Assembly (NCBI RefSeq): GCF_003722335.1
Contig: NZ_CP026100.1
Coordinates: 5,595,203 to 5,659,202 of the forward strand
Source: Caulobacter flavus
GTDB lineage: Bacteria > Pseudomonadota > Alphaproteobacteria > Caulobacterales > Caulobacteraceae
Length of the DNA: 64,000 nt
Direction of reading: 5' to 3'
Part shown: positions 1-7,023 of the stretch, piece by piece
How positions within the stretch are numbered: position 1 is the first letter of the stretch
Layout: every line of letters begins with the position of its first letter
Notes under the pieces: model-generated
Told to the model about the DNA's origin: nothing
The model's input: the letters and a program-made list of their open reading frames with translations, nothing else
Databases searched by the model: none
Program-made: the position numbers and the translations under genes

Positions 1-2
1 TC

Positions 3-545
3 AAGACCCGCAAGGAGCTGGACATCGGCCGCGCCCCGCACGAGCCGGCCGCGCCCTATCGCGGCGCGCCGCCGCCGGCGGCCGAGGAAGCCGAGCGCCT
101 CTCACGCGGCGAGGCCTTCGCATGGCGCCTGTCGCTCGACGCGGCGCAGGCGGCGCTGGGCGGTTTTTCGGACCTGGCCTTCGTCGAGGAAGGCGCCGGT
201 CCCGAGGGCGAGACCGGCCTGATCCGGGCGCGCCCCGAAACCGCCGGCGACATCGTCCTGGCCCGCAAGGACGTCGGCGTCGCCTACCATCTCGCGGTCG
301 TCCTGGACGACGCCCTGCAGGGGATCACCCACGTGATCCGGGGCGTCGACCTGTTCGAGGCCGCCCATATCCAGCGGCTGCTGCAGGCCCTGCTTGGCCT
401 GCCCACGCCGGTCTACCGCCACCACCGCCTGCTGGCTGGTCCCGACGGCAAACGCTACGCCAAGCGCGACAAAGCCCAGACCCTGCGCGAGCTGCGCGCG
501 GCGGGGATGACGCCGCAAGCGCTGCGGGCCGAGATGGGCCTCTAG
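3..545 (+). CDS. gluQ: Glutamyl-Q tRNA(Asp) synthetase, C-terminal part (5' end outside window)
   Basis: This truncated glutamyl-tRNA-synthetase paralogue activates glutamate and attaches it to queuosine in the tRNA(Asp) anticodon. About 180 residues are present, running in frame from base 3. The segment with DVGVAYHLAVVLDD, then THVIRG.DL, then LG.P.PVYRHH is the class I aminoacyl-tRNA synthetase catalytic half. GKRYAKRDKA occupies the KMSKS position. The family lacks the anticodon-binding domain, and the protein accordingly stops soon after this loop. Its stop codon shares the four bases CTAG with the stop of the convergent regulator. The que genes at 11.3-13.1 kb make the precursor of the modified base that it uses. 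Confidence 0.9.
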   Translation, partial: KTRKELDIGRAPHEPAAPYRGAPPPAAEEAERLSRGEAFAWRLSLDAAQAALGGFSDLAFVEEGAGPEGETGLIRARPETAGDIVLARKDVGVAYHLAVVLDDALQGITHVIRGVDLFEAAHIQRLLQALLGLPTPVYRHHRLLAGPDGKRYAKRDKAQTLRELRAAGMTPQALRAEMGL

Positions 546-856
546 CCGGGGCCGCCGGCCTGCTCGACCAGCTGGCCCATCGCCCGCAGATAGCCGGCGA
601 AGGCCGCCCGACCGGTCTCGGTCAGGCGCACGCGGGTCAGGGGCTTGCGGCCGACGAAGCTCTTGTCGATCGACACGTAGCCGGCCTCCTCCAGCTTGCG
701 CAGGTGGATGGAGAGGTTGCCCTGCGTGACCTCGAGCAGGGTCTTCAGCTCGGTGAACTCGGCCACCTCGGCGCTGGCCAGATAGGCCACCACGCCCAGC
801 CGCACGCGGCCGTGGATGACGTCGTCTAGACCACTGATGTCGAACCTTGGCGTCAC
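542..856 (-). CDS. Winged-helix transcriptional regulator (HTH_34/MarR-like)
   Basis: A 104-residue single-domain DNA-binding protein. The core runs from ELKTLLEVTQGNLSIHLRKLEEAGYV (the recognition helix region) to a wing with GRKPLTRVRLTETGRAAF. This is typical of the compact winged-helix family that carries no ligand domain. A GTG start at 856 is chosen because it lies five bases after the stop of the upstream membrane-protein gene and no ATG is available. It is the last gene of an operon with that membrane protein and the acyltransferase. I infer that it represses its own operon through the palindrome at 2786-2810. Confidence 0.8.
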   Translation of the reverse strand: MTPRFDISGLDDVIHGRVRLGVVAYLASAEVAEFTELKTLLEVTQGNLSIHLRKLEEAGYVSIDKSFVGRKPLTRVRLTETGRAAFAGYLRAMGQLVEQAGGPG

Positions 857-861
857 GATGG

Positions 862-1494
862 TCAGGCGGTCCGGCCCATGGCCTGGCGCATCATGAAAAA
901 GCCGGGCGCGGCCATGAAGGCGAACAGGCCGAAGGCGGCGATCAGCAGATAAAGATCCGCGCGGTCGACGAGCAGGCCCATGCCCACGCCGCAAGCCAGC
1001 CAGCCCAGCGAGACCGCCAGCATCCAGGCCCGTTTGCGCAGGGCGAAGACCGCGTACCAGACCGCCCCCTGCAGCACGAAGACTACCGCCGGATGGTACA
1101 GCCAGTAGCGGAAGTCGTGGTTCTTCACGGCCGCCACGGCGAAGACGATGATCAGCGCCAGATTGGCCAGGCCCGCGCCCGAGAAGGCGGCGTTGATGGC
1201 GCGATGGGTCACCCCGCCCTTGGGCTTGCGACGCTCGACGACGATGACGATGGTCATCAGCATCACGAAGATCACCGTCGGCAGCCAGGCCAGGATCAGG
1301 TTGCCCAGCCCGCCCAGGCTCACCACGCCCTGCTCCTGGACGACGTAGACCAGGCACTGGACGCCATACAGCAGGCCGGCCGAGCCGTAGAGCGCGCCGC
1401 CGGCCACGCCGAGACCCGCCCGCTCGGCCCCGCCCTCGGCCAGGCCACGCAGGAAGGCCAGGTCGTCCTGCACCGTCTTCAGCTTGTCGTTCAT
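862..1494 (-). CDS. Hypothetical multi-pass membrane protein
   Basis: A 210-residue protein with a short polar N-terminus (DKLKTVQDDLAFLRGLAEGG) followed by about six hydrophobic segments. I recognise no catalytic motif. The N-terminal stretch resembles that of membrane proteins I recall being paired with small winged-helix regulators, and such a regulator follows immediately. The gap from the acyltransferase gene is 32 bases and to the regulator five bases, so the three are probably co-transcribed. Function is unknown; it could be the sensed or regulated membrane component. Confidence 0.75.
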   Translation of the reverse strand: MNDKLKTVQDDLAFLRGLAEGGAERAGLGVAGGALYGSAGLLYGVQCLVYVVQEQGVVSLGGLGNLILAWLPTVIFVMLMTIVIVVERRKPKGGVTHRAINAAFSGAGLANLALIIVFAVAAVKNHDFRYWLYHPAVVFVLQGAVWYAVFALRKRAWMLAVSLGWLACGVGMGLLVDRADLYLLIAAFGLFAFMAAPGFFMMRQAMGRTA

Positions 1495-1526
1495 GGGCGC
1501 GGCTCCGTCGGCGACATCATGCAGGG

Positions 1527-2741
1527 TCAAAGGATTCGCCCCAACAGCGGCATGCGGCGCAGGACCATGGTCGACAGCCAGCTCAGTGCGGTCGCCAGGA
1601 CGAACACCGCCGCGCCCTTGGCCAGGCCGCCCCATGGCTGCGGCAGCAGCGTCCAGGCCAGCCACGAGGTGAAGACGTAGTGCAGCAGGTACATGCCGTA
1701 GGCGTTGGCCTGCAGGCTCGCCCCTGCCGGACCGGTCCTGCGCGCGAACCGCAGGAAGGTCGCCAGGGCGGCGAACGACAGACTCGCGCAGGCCAGGGTG
1801 AACATCACGCCGCCGAACAGGTCGAGGAAGGGCTTCGGCGGCGGGTTCGGCGAGAAGGCGACGATCAGGGTCGCCACCCCGCCGATGATCGGCAGCACCG
1901 GCGCCAGCTGCCAGAGCATCCAGCGCCTGGCCAGCTTGCCGTCGGGATCGGTCAGGCCCCGCCCGACGCCGGCCGCGCCGACGGCGACGCCGGCCAGGAA
2001 GTAGACGAGGTAGTGGCCGATGCGGGCAGTCTGCACCGTGAACGGGCCGACCATGGTCCAGTGGCCGAACGGCGTGGTCATCGACAGCGGCAGATAGGCC
2101 AGGGTGCTGACCAGCACGAGCCCCCAGAAGAACCGGGCCGGCCTGCGCTCGGCCCCTTCGCCCAGGCGCGCCAGGCGGTCGAGGACGCCCGGCGCGACGG
2201 CGTAGGTCGCCGCCATGATCGCCCCGAAGGCCAGCAGCACCCACAGGAACCAGGCCGGGCCGGCGGGCCAGAACGGCAGCCGCACCCAGGCCTCGGCGAA
2301 GGCCGTCACCGACGGCGCGCCGCCCGACTGCAGCCAGGCTGGATAGTAGGCCAGGGGCGCCAGCAGGGCGGCGGCGACCACGAACGGGATGCCCAGCCGC
2401 AGGGCGCGCCCCTTGAGGAAGCCGCCCGCCCCCTTGGCCTTCAGGCCGCCCGCGACGAACAGGCCGGAGACGAAGAACATCAGCGACATGAAGAACATGT
2501 CGTTGACCAGGGTCAGGATCCCGAACGCCCCCGCCTTCTGCGCGTCCACCACAGGGAACGCGGTCCACAGGATCGGCGGGGCGTCGAACGCCTTCGGGGC
2601 CGGCGCATAGGGATGATAGGTCATGGCCGTGTGGTGAAAGATCACCAGCAGGGTGACGAAGGCGCGCAAGGCGCCGACCGGAGCGTTGCGACCGTCGGGG
2701 ACTACGGTCGGCTTTTCCAGAGTCTTGAACGGCGCGTGCAT
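1527..2741 (-). CDS. Acyltransferase 3 family membrane protein
   Basis: A 404-residue integral membrane O-acyltransferase (OafA/NodX/WecH fold) predicted to move an acyl group onto a surface or glucan substrate. Near the N-terminus GALRAFVTLLVIFHHTAM carries the Arg and His of the family motif, and about ten hydrophobic segments follow. The ATG at 2741 is chosen because GGGGAGGAAG lies immediately upstream; an in-frame start 36 bases earlier has no such site. It leads the operon with the membrane protein and winged-helix regulator. The acyl acceptor cannot be told from sequence. Confidence 0.85.
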   Translation of the reverse strand: MHAPFKTLEKPTVVPDGRNAPVGALRAFVTLLVIFHHTAMTYHPYAPAPKAFDAPPILWTAFPVVDAQKAGAFGILTLVNDMFFMSLMFFVSGLFVAGGLKAKGAGGFLKGRALRLGIPFVVAAALLAPLAYYPAWLQSGGAPSVTAFAEAWVRLPFWPAGPAWFLWVLLAFGAIMAATYAVAPGVLDRLARLGEGAERRPARFFWGLVLVSTLAYLPLSMTTPFGHWTMVGPFTVQTARIGHYLVYFLAGVAVGAAGVGRGLTDPDGKLARRWMLWQLAPVLPIIGGVATLIVAFSPNPPPKPFLDLFGGVMFTLACASLSFAALATFLRFARRTGPAGASLQANAYGMYLLHYVFTSWLAWTLLPQPWGGLAKGAAVFVLATALSWLSTMVLRRMPLLGRIL

Positions 2742-2785
2742 GGCTTCCTCCCCACCCGTATCGGTGACGAGGCGCACACTGTATC

Positions 2786-2810
2786 AACTAGTTTATTTTG
2801 TAAACTAGTT
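2786..2810. promoter_or_regulatory. Perfect 10-bp inverted repeat, candidate operator
   Basis: AACTAGTTTA and TAAACTAGTT flank a five-base spacer, 45 bases upstream of the acyltransferase start. Each arm also contains the self-complementary AACTAGTT. The site is strikingly AT-rich for this genome and lies where a promoter would be expected. I infer binding by the winged-helix regulator encoded at the end of the operon. Confidence 0.65.
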
Positions 2811-2968
2811 AGAGAACGACGATCTTCGGCAGGCAGCGCGGGAATGAAGGAAGGCGACGTCTCTGCACATTCGCGGCTTCGATGGCGCGAACCGTCGCCG
2901 ACAGCCCGGATCGAAGCGTATGGGCTGGGCGTCGGCGATGGGTGGCAAGCGGGCGCGACCTCTCAAAC

Positions 2969-3106
2969 CTCCCGTCATTCCCGCCTTGTGGCGGGAACCC
3001 CTGGTTCAGCTGACAGGTGAGACGCTAGCGAACCGCCTGCGGTTCGCCCCACCTGCCCTTGCGGCGGACAGAGAGGTTCCCGCCACAGGGGCGGGAATGA
3101 CGGGAG
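2969..3106. repeat. Composite palindromic repeat (GTCATTCCCGC type)
   Basis: Two outer arms, 2969-3000 and 3073-3106, are nearly perfect inverted copies, each holding CCCGTCATTCCCGCC. Inside them a second palindrome pairs GCGAACCGC with GCGGTTCGC, flanked by CAGGTG and CACCTG. Elements containing GTCATTCCCGC are common dispersed repeats in alphaproteobacteria. The rest of the 454-base gene-free stretch (2742-3195) holds the operator candidate and nothing else I recognise. Confidence 0.8.
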
Positions 3107-3195
3107 CATGGGGAAGGTCCGCAAAGGGTCGTGAAGCGAACTCGGCGTCCTGGCCCGCTCAGGCTGCCTGATCGTCGCCGTGGGCGAGGCTCGCT

Positions 3196-3726
3196 TCAGG
3201 CCGCCTGGACCGCCTTCGCCGCGCGAGCCTCGCGCAGCAGGCCGATGGCCCGCAGCGTCATCTCAAGGCGCGACACGCCGAACAGGCCAACGCCCAGCAC
3301 CACGAAGCCGTCGGTCAGCAGAACGGCGCTGATGTGCCAGGCTTCGGCCTCGGCCTCGAACACCGTCTTCAGGGCGAAGCGCACGACGAAGATGCCCAGC
3401 AGGAACAGGATCGCCGCCGGCGAGGGCCTGGTGTTCAGCTCGTGGGTATCGGGATCGATGGTGATCGGGATCAGCCGGCCGCGCCACCAGCCGATCGTCG
3501 CGCCCACGGCGAAGATCGCCGCCAGCCACAGCCAGTCGGTTCCGTGCGGCGTGAACTGCATGAACAGGAAGACCGTCGCGGCGACCATGATCGCCGGCAG
3601 AATCCACATGAATTCGAGCTTCAGCCGACGCGCCTTGCTCATCGACCGTAGGCGCAGCGCGAAGACGATGGCCACGATCACCGCGGTGACGCCGTAGCCG
3701 ATCAGTTTCTGGTTGCCGTGATCCAC
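3196..3726 (-). CDS. CcdC/DUF1453-like membrane protein
   Basis: A 176-residue protein with about five hydrophobic segments and the ordered elements GWWRGRLIPITIDPDTHEL and LLGIFVVRFALKTV, which fit the DUF1453/CcdC family. Some members lie near cytochrome c maturation or thiol-redox genes, and a TlpA-like protein is two genes away. GTG at 3726 is preferred over the TTG at 3783 because GGGGGAAA precedes it at proper spacing. No catalytic residues are recognised and its role is unknown. Confidence 0.75.
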   Translation of the reverse strand: MDHGNQKLIGYGVTAVIVAIVFALRLRSMSKARRLKLEFMWILPAIMVAATVFLFMQFTPHGTDWLWLAAIFAVGATIGWWRGRLIPITIDPDTHELNTRPSPAAILFLLGIFVVRFALKTVFEAEAEAWHISAVLLTDGFVVLGVGLFGVSRLEMTLRAIGLLREARAAKAVQAA

Positions 3727-3801
3727 GACGTTTCCCCCAAATCGCGCCGCAACACTCGCCGCGCCCCCGAACGGGATGAGCAACCGAAAAGCCGGTCGCC
3801 G

Positions 3802-4542
3802 TCAATCGCGGGCCAGCCTGCTCCAGTAGCGATAGCGGTAGGCCGTCGAAAAACCGCGCGCCGAGTAGAGCGCGACGGCCGGCGCGTTGACGTCCTCGAC
3901 CTGCAGATAGGCCGTGCGCGCGCCCAGTGACGCCGCCTCGGCCAGCAAGGCGTCGAGCACGCGGCGCGCCAGGCCCCGGCGACGGAAGTCCGGATCGGTG
4001 CGCATGCCGAAGATCCCCACGGCCTGGCCGTCGACGGCGCAGGCGCCGAGGGCGGCGGTGCGGCCCTCCAGCGTCAGGCGCGCGAACCGGGCCGGCGCGG
4101 GAATGCGGCCCAGCGCCTGCAGGCGCTCGTTGGCGTCGGCGGCGTTGCCCTTGGCGGACGCGACCAGCAAGGCTTCGAAGGCCGGATCGGGTTCGGACGA
4201 GATCACGACCTCGGCGTCGCCGGCCCCGACGACCGGGCCGGTCATCAGCAGGGTCTCGCCGTGCAGCGCGTAGCCGCGACGCGCCAGGCGGTCGGCCAGA
4301 TCGGCGGGCGACGTCGCCCCGTCGGTCAGCTTGAAGCGGACCGGCAGGCCGCGCGCGCCATAGAAGGCCTCGACGGCGTCGATGGCGGCTTCCGGTTCGC
4401 GGTCGGCCTCGCCCAGCGGCCAGCAGGCGTTGATCCGCAGCGAGAAGCCGTCGGTCGCGTTCAGCCGCCAGCCGCCCAGCCGCTCGCGCTCGCGGGCCGG
4501 CCAGGCGGCGTCGGCGATGGGTTCGAGGACGGAAGGGCTCAT
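3802..4542 (-). CDS. GNAT family N-acetyltransferase
   Basis: A 246-residue protein whose C-terminal third is a clear GNAT domain. GIFGMRTDPDFRRRGLARRVL is the acetyl-CoA pyrophosphate loop, followed by AYLQVEDVNAPAVALYSARGF at the usual C-terminus. The N-terminal half (RLNATDGFSLRINACWPLG) resembles the first lobe of two-lobed GNAT proteins. Its ATG overlaps the TlpA-like stop by four bases (ATGA), so the two are translationally coupled. The acceptor substrate is unknown. Confidence 0.85.
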   Translation of the reverse strand: MSPSVLEPIADAAWPARERERLGGWRLNATDGFSLRINACWPLGEADREPEAAIDAVEAFYGARGLPVRFKLTDGATSPADLADRLARRGYALHGETLLMTGPVVGAGDAEVVISSEPDPAFEALLVASAKGNAADANERLQALGRIPAPARFARLTLEGRTAALGACAVDGQAVGIFGMRTDPDFRRRGLARRVLDALLAEAASLGARTAYLQVEDVNAPAVALYSARGFSTAYRYRYWSRLARD

Positions 4543-5159
4543 TTCTCGGCCAGCAGGGCTTCGACAAGGCCGCGGGCCTCGGGGCTGGACCAGTCGGCCT
4601 CGCCGGAGACGCGGGCGCGCTCGCGCCCCTGCTTGTCGTAGATCACCGTGGTCGGGTAGCCGGCGGCGCGCGGCTCGAGGTCGAACGACATCTTGTAGCT
4701 CTTGTCGCGGAACGAGACGAGCGGCCGGTTGGCGGCCATCTCGGCCTGGATCAGGTTGACGTCGCTGTCGCGGTCGACGCTGATCGGCAGCACCTTCAGC
4801 GGCTGGGCGGCGTAGGCGCCGGCCAGCTTGGCCAGGGTGGGCATCTCCTTCTTGCAGGGCGCGCACCAGGTGGCCCACAGGTTCATGACCACGACCTGGC
4901 CCTTGAAGTCGGCCAGGGTGTGGGGCTGGTTGTCCATGTCGGTGAAGACCGTGGCCGGCGCGGCGCGCGGCTGGGCCGGCACGTCCAGCTTGGCTAAAGA
5001 CCCCTTCTTGAATTCCTTGAGGTCGGCGAGCTCTGCGGGTTTGAACGAAGCCTGGGCGATGACGTATACGACCGCGACGACGCCGACGAGCATGACGGCG
5101 CCGATCGCCCACTTCAGACCGCCGCGCTTAGGCGCCCCACCCGACTGGACTTCGCTCAT
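4539..5159 (-). CDS. TlpA-family membrane-anchored thiol:disulfide interchange protein
   Basis: A 206-residue thioredoxin-fold protein. It has one N-terminal membrane anchor (about residues 15-36) and then a periplasmic domain with active site WATWCAPCKKEM and the cis-Pro region GYPTTVIYD. By family it reduces periplasmic disulfides, for example during cytochrome c or oxidase assembly. The start ATG directly abuts the divergent argH ATG (CATATG), so each gene's upstream signals would lie inside the other. A later start would delete part of the cytoplasmic tail but is not excluded. Confidence 0.88.
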   Translation of the reverse strand: MSEVQSGGAPKRGGLKWAIGAVMLVGVVAVVYVIAQASFKPAELADLKEFKKGSLAKLDVPAQPRAAPATVFTDMDNQPHTLADFKGQVVVMNLWATWCAPCKKEMPTLAKLAGAYAAQPLKVLPISVDRDSDVNLIQAEMAANRPLVSFRDKSYKMSFDLEPRAAGYPTTVIYDKQGRERARVSGEADWSSPEARGLVEALLAEK

Positions 5160-6578
5160 ATGACCGACAACGCCTCCAAATCGCCCGCCGCGAACGGCCA
5201 GGGCCAAGCCATGTGGGGCGGCAGGTTCTCGGCCAAGCCGGCCGAACTGATGCAGGCGATCAACGTCTCCATCGGCTTCGACAAGCGCCTGTGGGCGCAG
5301 GACCTGGCGGGCAGCCGCGCCCACGCGCGGATGTTGATCAGCCAGGGCGTCATTGCAAGCAGCGACGGCGAGGAAATCCTCGAAGGCCTGGCCAAGATCG
5401 AGGACGAACTGGCCACCGGGACCTTCCCGTTCCGCGACGAGTACGAAGACATCCACATGAACATCGAGGCGCGGCTGCGCGAGCTGATCGGCCCGACGGC
5501 CGGCCGGCTGCACACCGCCCGCTCGCGCAACGACCAGGTGGCCGTCGACTTCCGCCTGTGGGTGCGCGACGCCGCCGACCGTTCTGCAGCGCAGCTCGAA
5601 GCTCTGCAAAAGGCACTGCTGGCCCAGGCCGAGACCTATGCCGACGCCCTGATGCCGGGCTTCACCCACCTGCAGCCGGCCCAGCCGGTGACCTTCGGCC
5701 ACCACCTGATGGCCTATGTCGAGATGTTCGGCCGCGACGCGTCCCGCTTCAAGGACGCCCGCGCCCGCATGAACGAATGCCCGCTGGGCGCCGCGGCCCT
5801 GGCCGGCTCGCCCTTCCCGATCGACCGCCACCAGACGGCCGCCTCGCTGGGCTTCGACCGCCCGACCGCCAACTCGCTGGACAGCGTCTCCTCGCGCGAC
5901 TTCGCCCTGGAAGCCCTGTCGGCCGCGTCGATCACCGCCACGCACCTGTCGCGCCTGGCCGAGGAGATCGTGCTGTGGACGACGCCGATGTTCGGCTTCA
6001 TCAAGCTGACCGACGCCTTCACGACCGGCAGCTCGATCATGCCGCAGAAGAAGAATCCCGACGCGGCCGAGCTGATCCGCGCCAAGGTCGGTCGCATCCT
6101 GGGCAGCCTGACCACCCTGACCGTGGTCATGAAGGGCCTGCCGCTGGCCTATTCCAAGGATATGCAGGAAGACAAGGTCCCGACCTTCGAGGCCTTCGAC
6201 GCGCTGGAACTGAGCCTGCTCGCCATGGCCGGCATGATCGCCGACCTGACCCCCAACACCGAGAAGATGGCCGCCGCCGCCGGCGCGGGCTTCTCGACCG
6301 CCACGGATCTGGCCGACTGGCTGGTGCGCGAGCTGAACATGCCTTTCCGTGACGCCCACCACGTGACAGGCTCGGCCGTGAAAGCCGCCGAGACCAAGGG
6401 CGTCGATCTTTCGGACCTGTCGCTGGCCGAGTTCCAGGCGATCGAGCCGCGGATCACCGACGGGGTCTACGCCGTCCTCACCCCGGCCGCCTCGGCGGCC
6501 AGCCGCATGAGCTATGGCGGGACCGCCCCCGCCCAGGTGCGCGCCCAGATCGCGCGTTGGAAGGAAACCCTGGCATGA
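5160..6578 (+). CDS. argH: Argininosuccinate lyase
   Basis: Catalyses the last step of arginine synthesis, argininosuccinate to arginine plus fumarate, in the cytosol. The 472-residue protein has the fumarase/aspartase signature GSSIMPQKKNPD, the N-terminal WGGRFS, and the helical-core stretch HTARSRNDQVAVDFRLW. An alternative ATG at 5211 begins at MWGGRF, where many ArgH proteins start, with AGGG eight bases upstream; I keep the longer form because it is in frame and open. The stop overlaps the following lipoprotein start as ATGA. Confidence 0.95.
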   Translation: MTDNASKSPAANGQGQAMWGGRFSAKPAELMQAINVSIGFDKRLWAQDLAGSRAHARMLISQGVIASSDGEEILEGLAKIEDELATGTFPFRDEYEDIHMNIEARLRELIGPTAGRLHTARSRNDQVAVDFRLWVRDAADRSAAQLEALQKALLAQAETYADALMPGFTHLQPAQPVTFGHHLMAYVEMFGRDASRFKDARARMNECPLGAAALAGSPFPIDRHQTAASLGFDRPTANSLDSVSSRDFALEALSAASITATHLSRLAEEIVLWTTPMFGFIKLTDAFTTGSSIMPQKKNPDAAELIRAKVGRILGSLTTLTVVMKGLPLAYSKDMQEDKVPTFEAFDALELSLLAMAGMIADLTPNTEKMAAAAGAGFSTATDLADWLVRELNMPFRDAHHVTGSAVKAAETKGVDLSDLSLAEFQAIEPRITDGVYAVLTPAASAASRMSYGGTAPAQVRAQIARWKETLA

Positions 6579-6889
6579 TCCGCCCCGCCACGCTGCTCGC
6601 CGTCGCCGCCCTGGGCCTGACCGGCGCCGCCCTCTCCGCCTGCGGCAAGCAGGCCGAGCTGGAGCGCCCCGCGCCGCTGTGGGGTCCGGAAAAGAAGGCC
6701 GCCGAAGCCTCCAAGCGCCGCGAAGCCTCGGCCCGCGCCAACCAGCCGGCCCGCCCCAACGGCGTGCAGGAGAACGCCGATCCGGCGTCGAGCAACCGCA
6801 CGACCCGCGCCGCCCCGCTGCGCGGCGCGCCGTCCGACCCGTTCGGCGGCCCGTCCGCCGCCGGCTTCCCGTCCTCGACGCCGAACTGA
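6575..6889 (+). CDS. Small lipoprotein, LptM (YifL)-like
   Basis: A 104-residue precursor with a signal peptide and lipobox LSAC at the cleavage site. The first mature residues, CGKQAELERP, resemble the CGxKGxLxxP pattern of LptM/YifL, which helps mature the LPS translocon LptD-LptE. The position between argH and lysA matches lptM-type genes in many proteobacteria. The remainder is low-complexity and rich in Ala, Pro and Arg, longer than classical LptM. The ATG overlaps the argH stop and has AAGGA upstream. Confidence 0.7.
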   Translation: MIRPATLLAVAALGLTGAALSACGKQAELERPAPLWGPEKKAAEASKRREASARANQPARPNGVQENADPASSNRTTRAAPLRGAPSDPFGGPSAAGFPSSTPN

Positions 6890-6896
6890 CAATCCC

Positions 6897-7000
6897 TGCG
6901 TCCTTCGAGGCCCGCTGACGCGGGCGCCTCAGGATGAGGAGGGTCTGTGCTGAGTTCCTCATCCTGAGGTGCGAGGCGCAGCCGAGCCTCGAAGGACGCA
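6897..7000. repeat. Dispersed palindromic repeat (CCTCATCCTGAGG type)
   Basis: Arms 6897-6942 and 6955-7000 are imperfect inverted copies beginning TGCGTCCTTCGAGGC and carrying CTCAGGATGAGGA. Sequences with CCTCATCCTGAGG and CCTCGAAGGACG are well-known alphaproteobacterial intergenic palindromes. Here the element separates the lipoprotein gene from lysA and ends 23 bases before the lysA GTG. Confidence 0.8.
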
Positions 7001-7023
7001 CGACCGACACCGAAAGCACCTCA

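Noticed and set aside
2969..3106. Intrinsic terminator
   Set aside because: The arms are long dispersed-repeat sequences with no T-run on either strand.
6934..7023. N-terminal extension of lysA to an upstream ATG
   Set aside because: The extra residues are translated from the palindromic repeat, and the conserved protein begins after the GTG at 7024.
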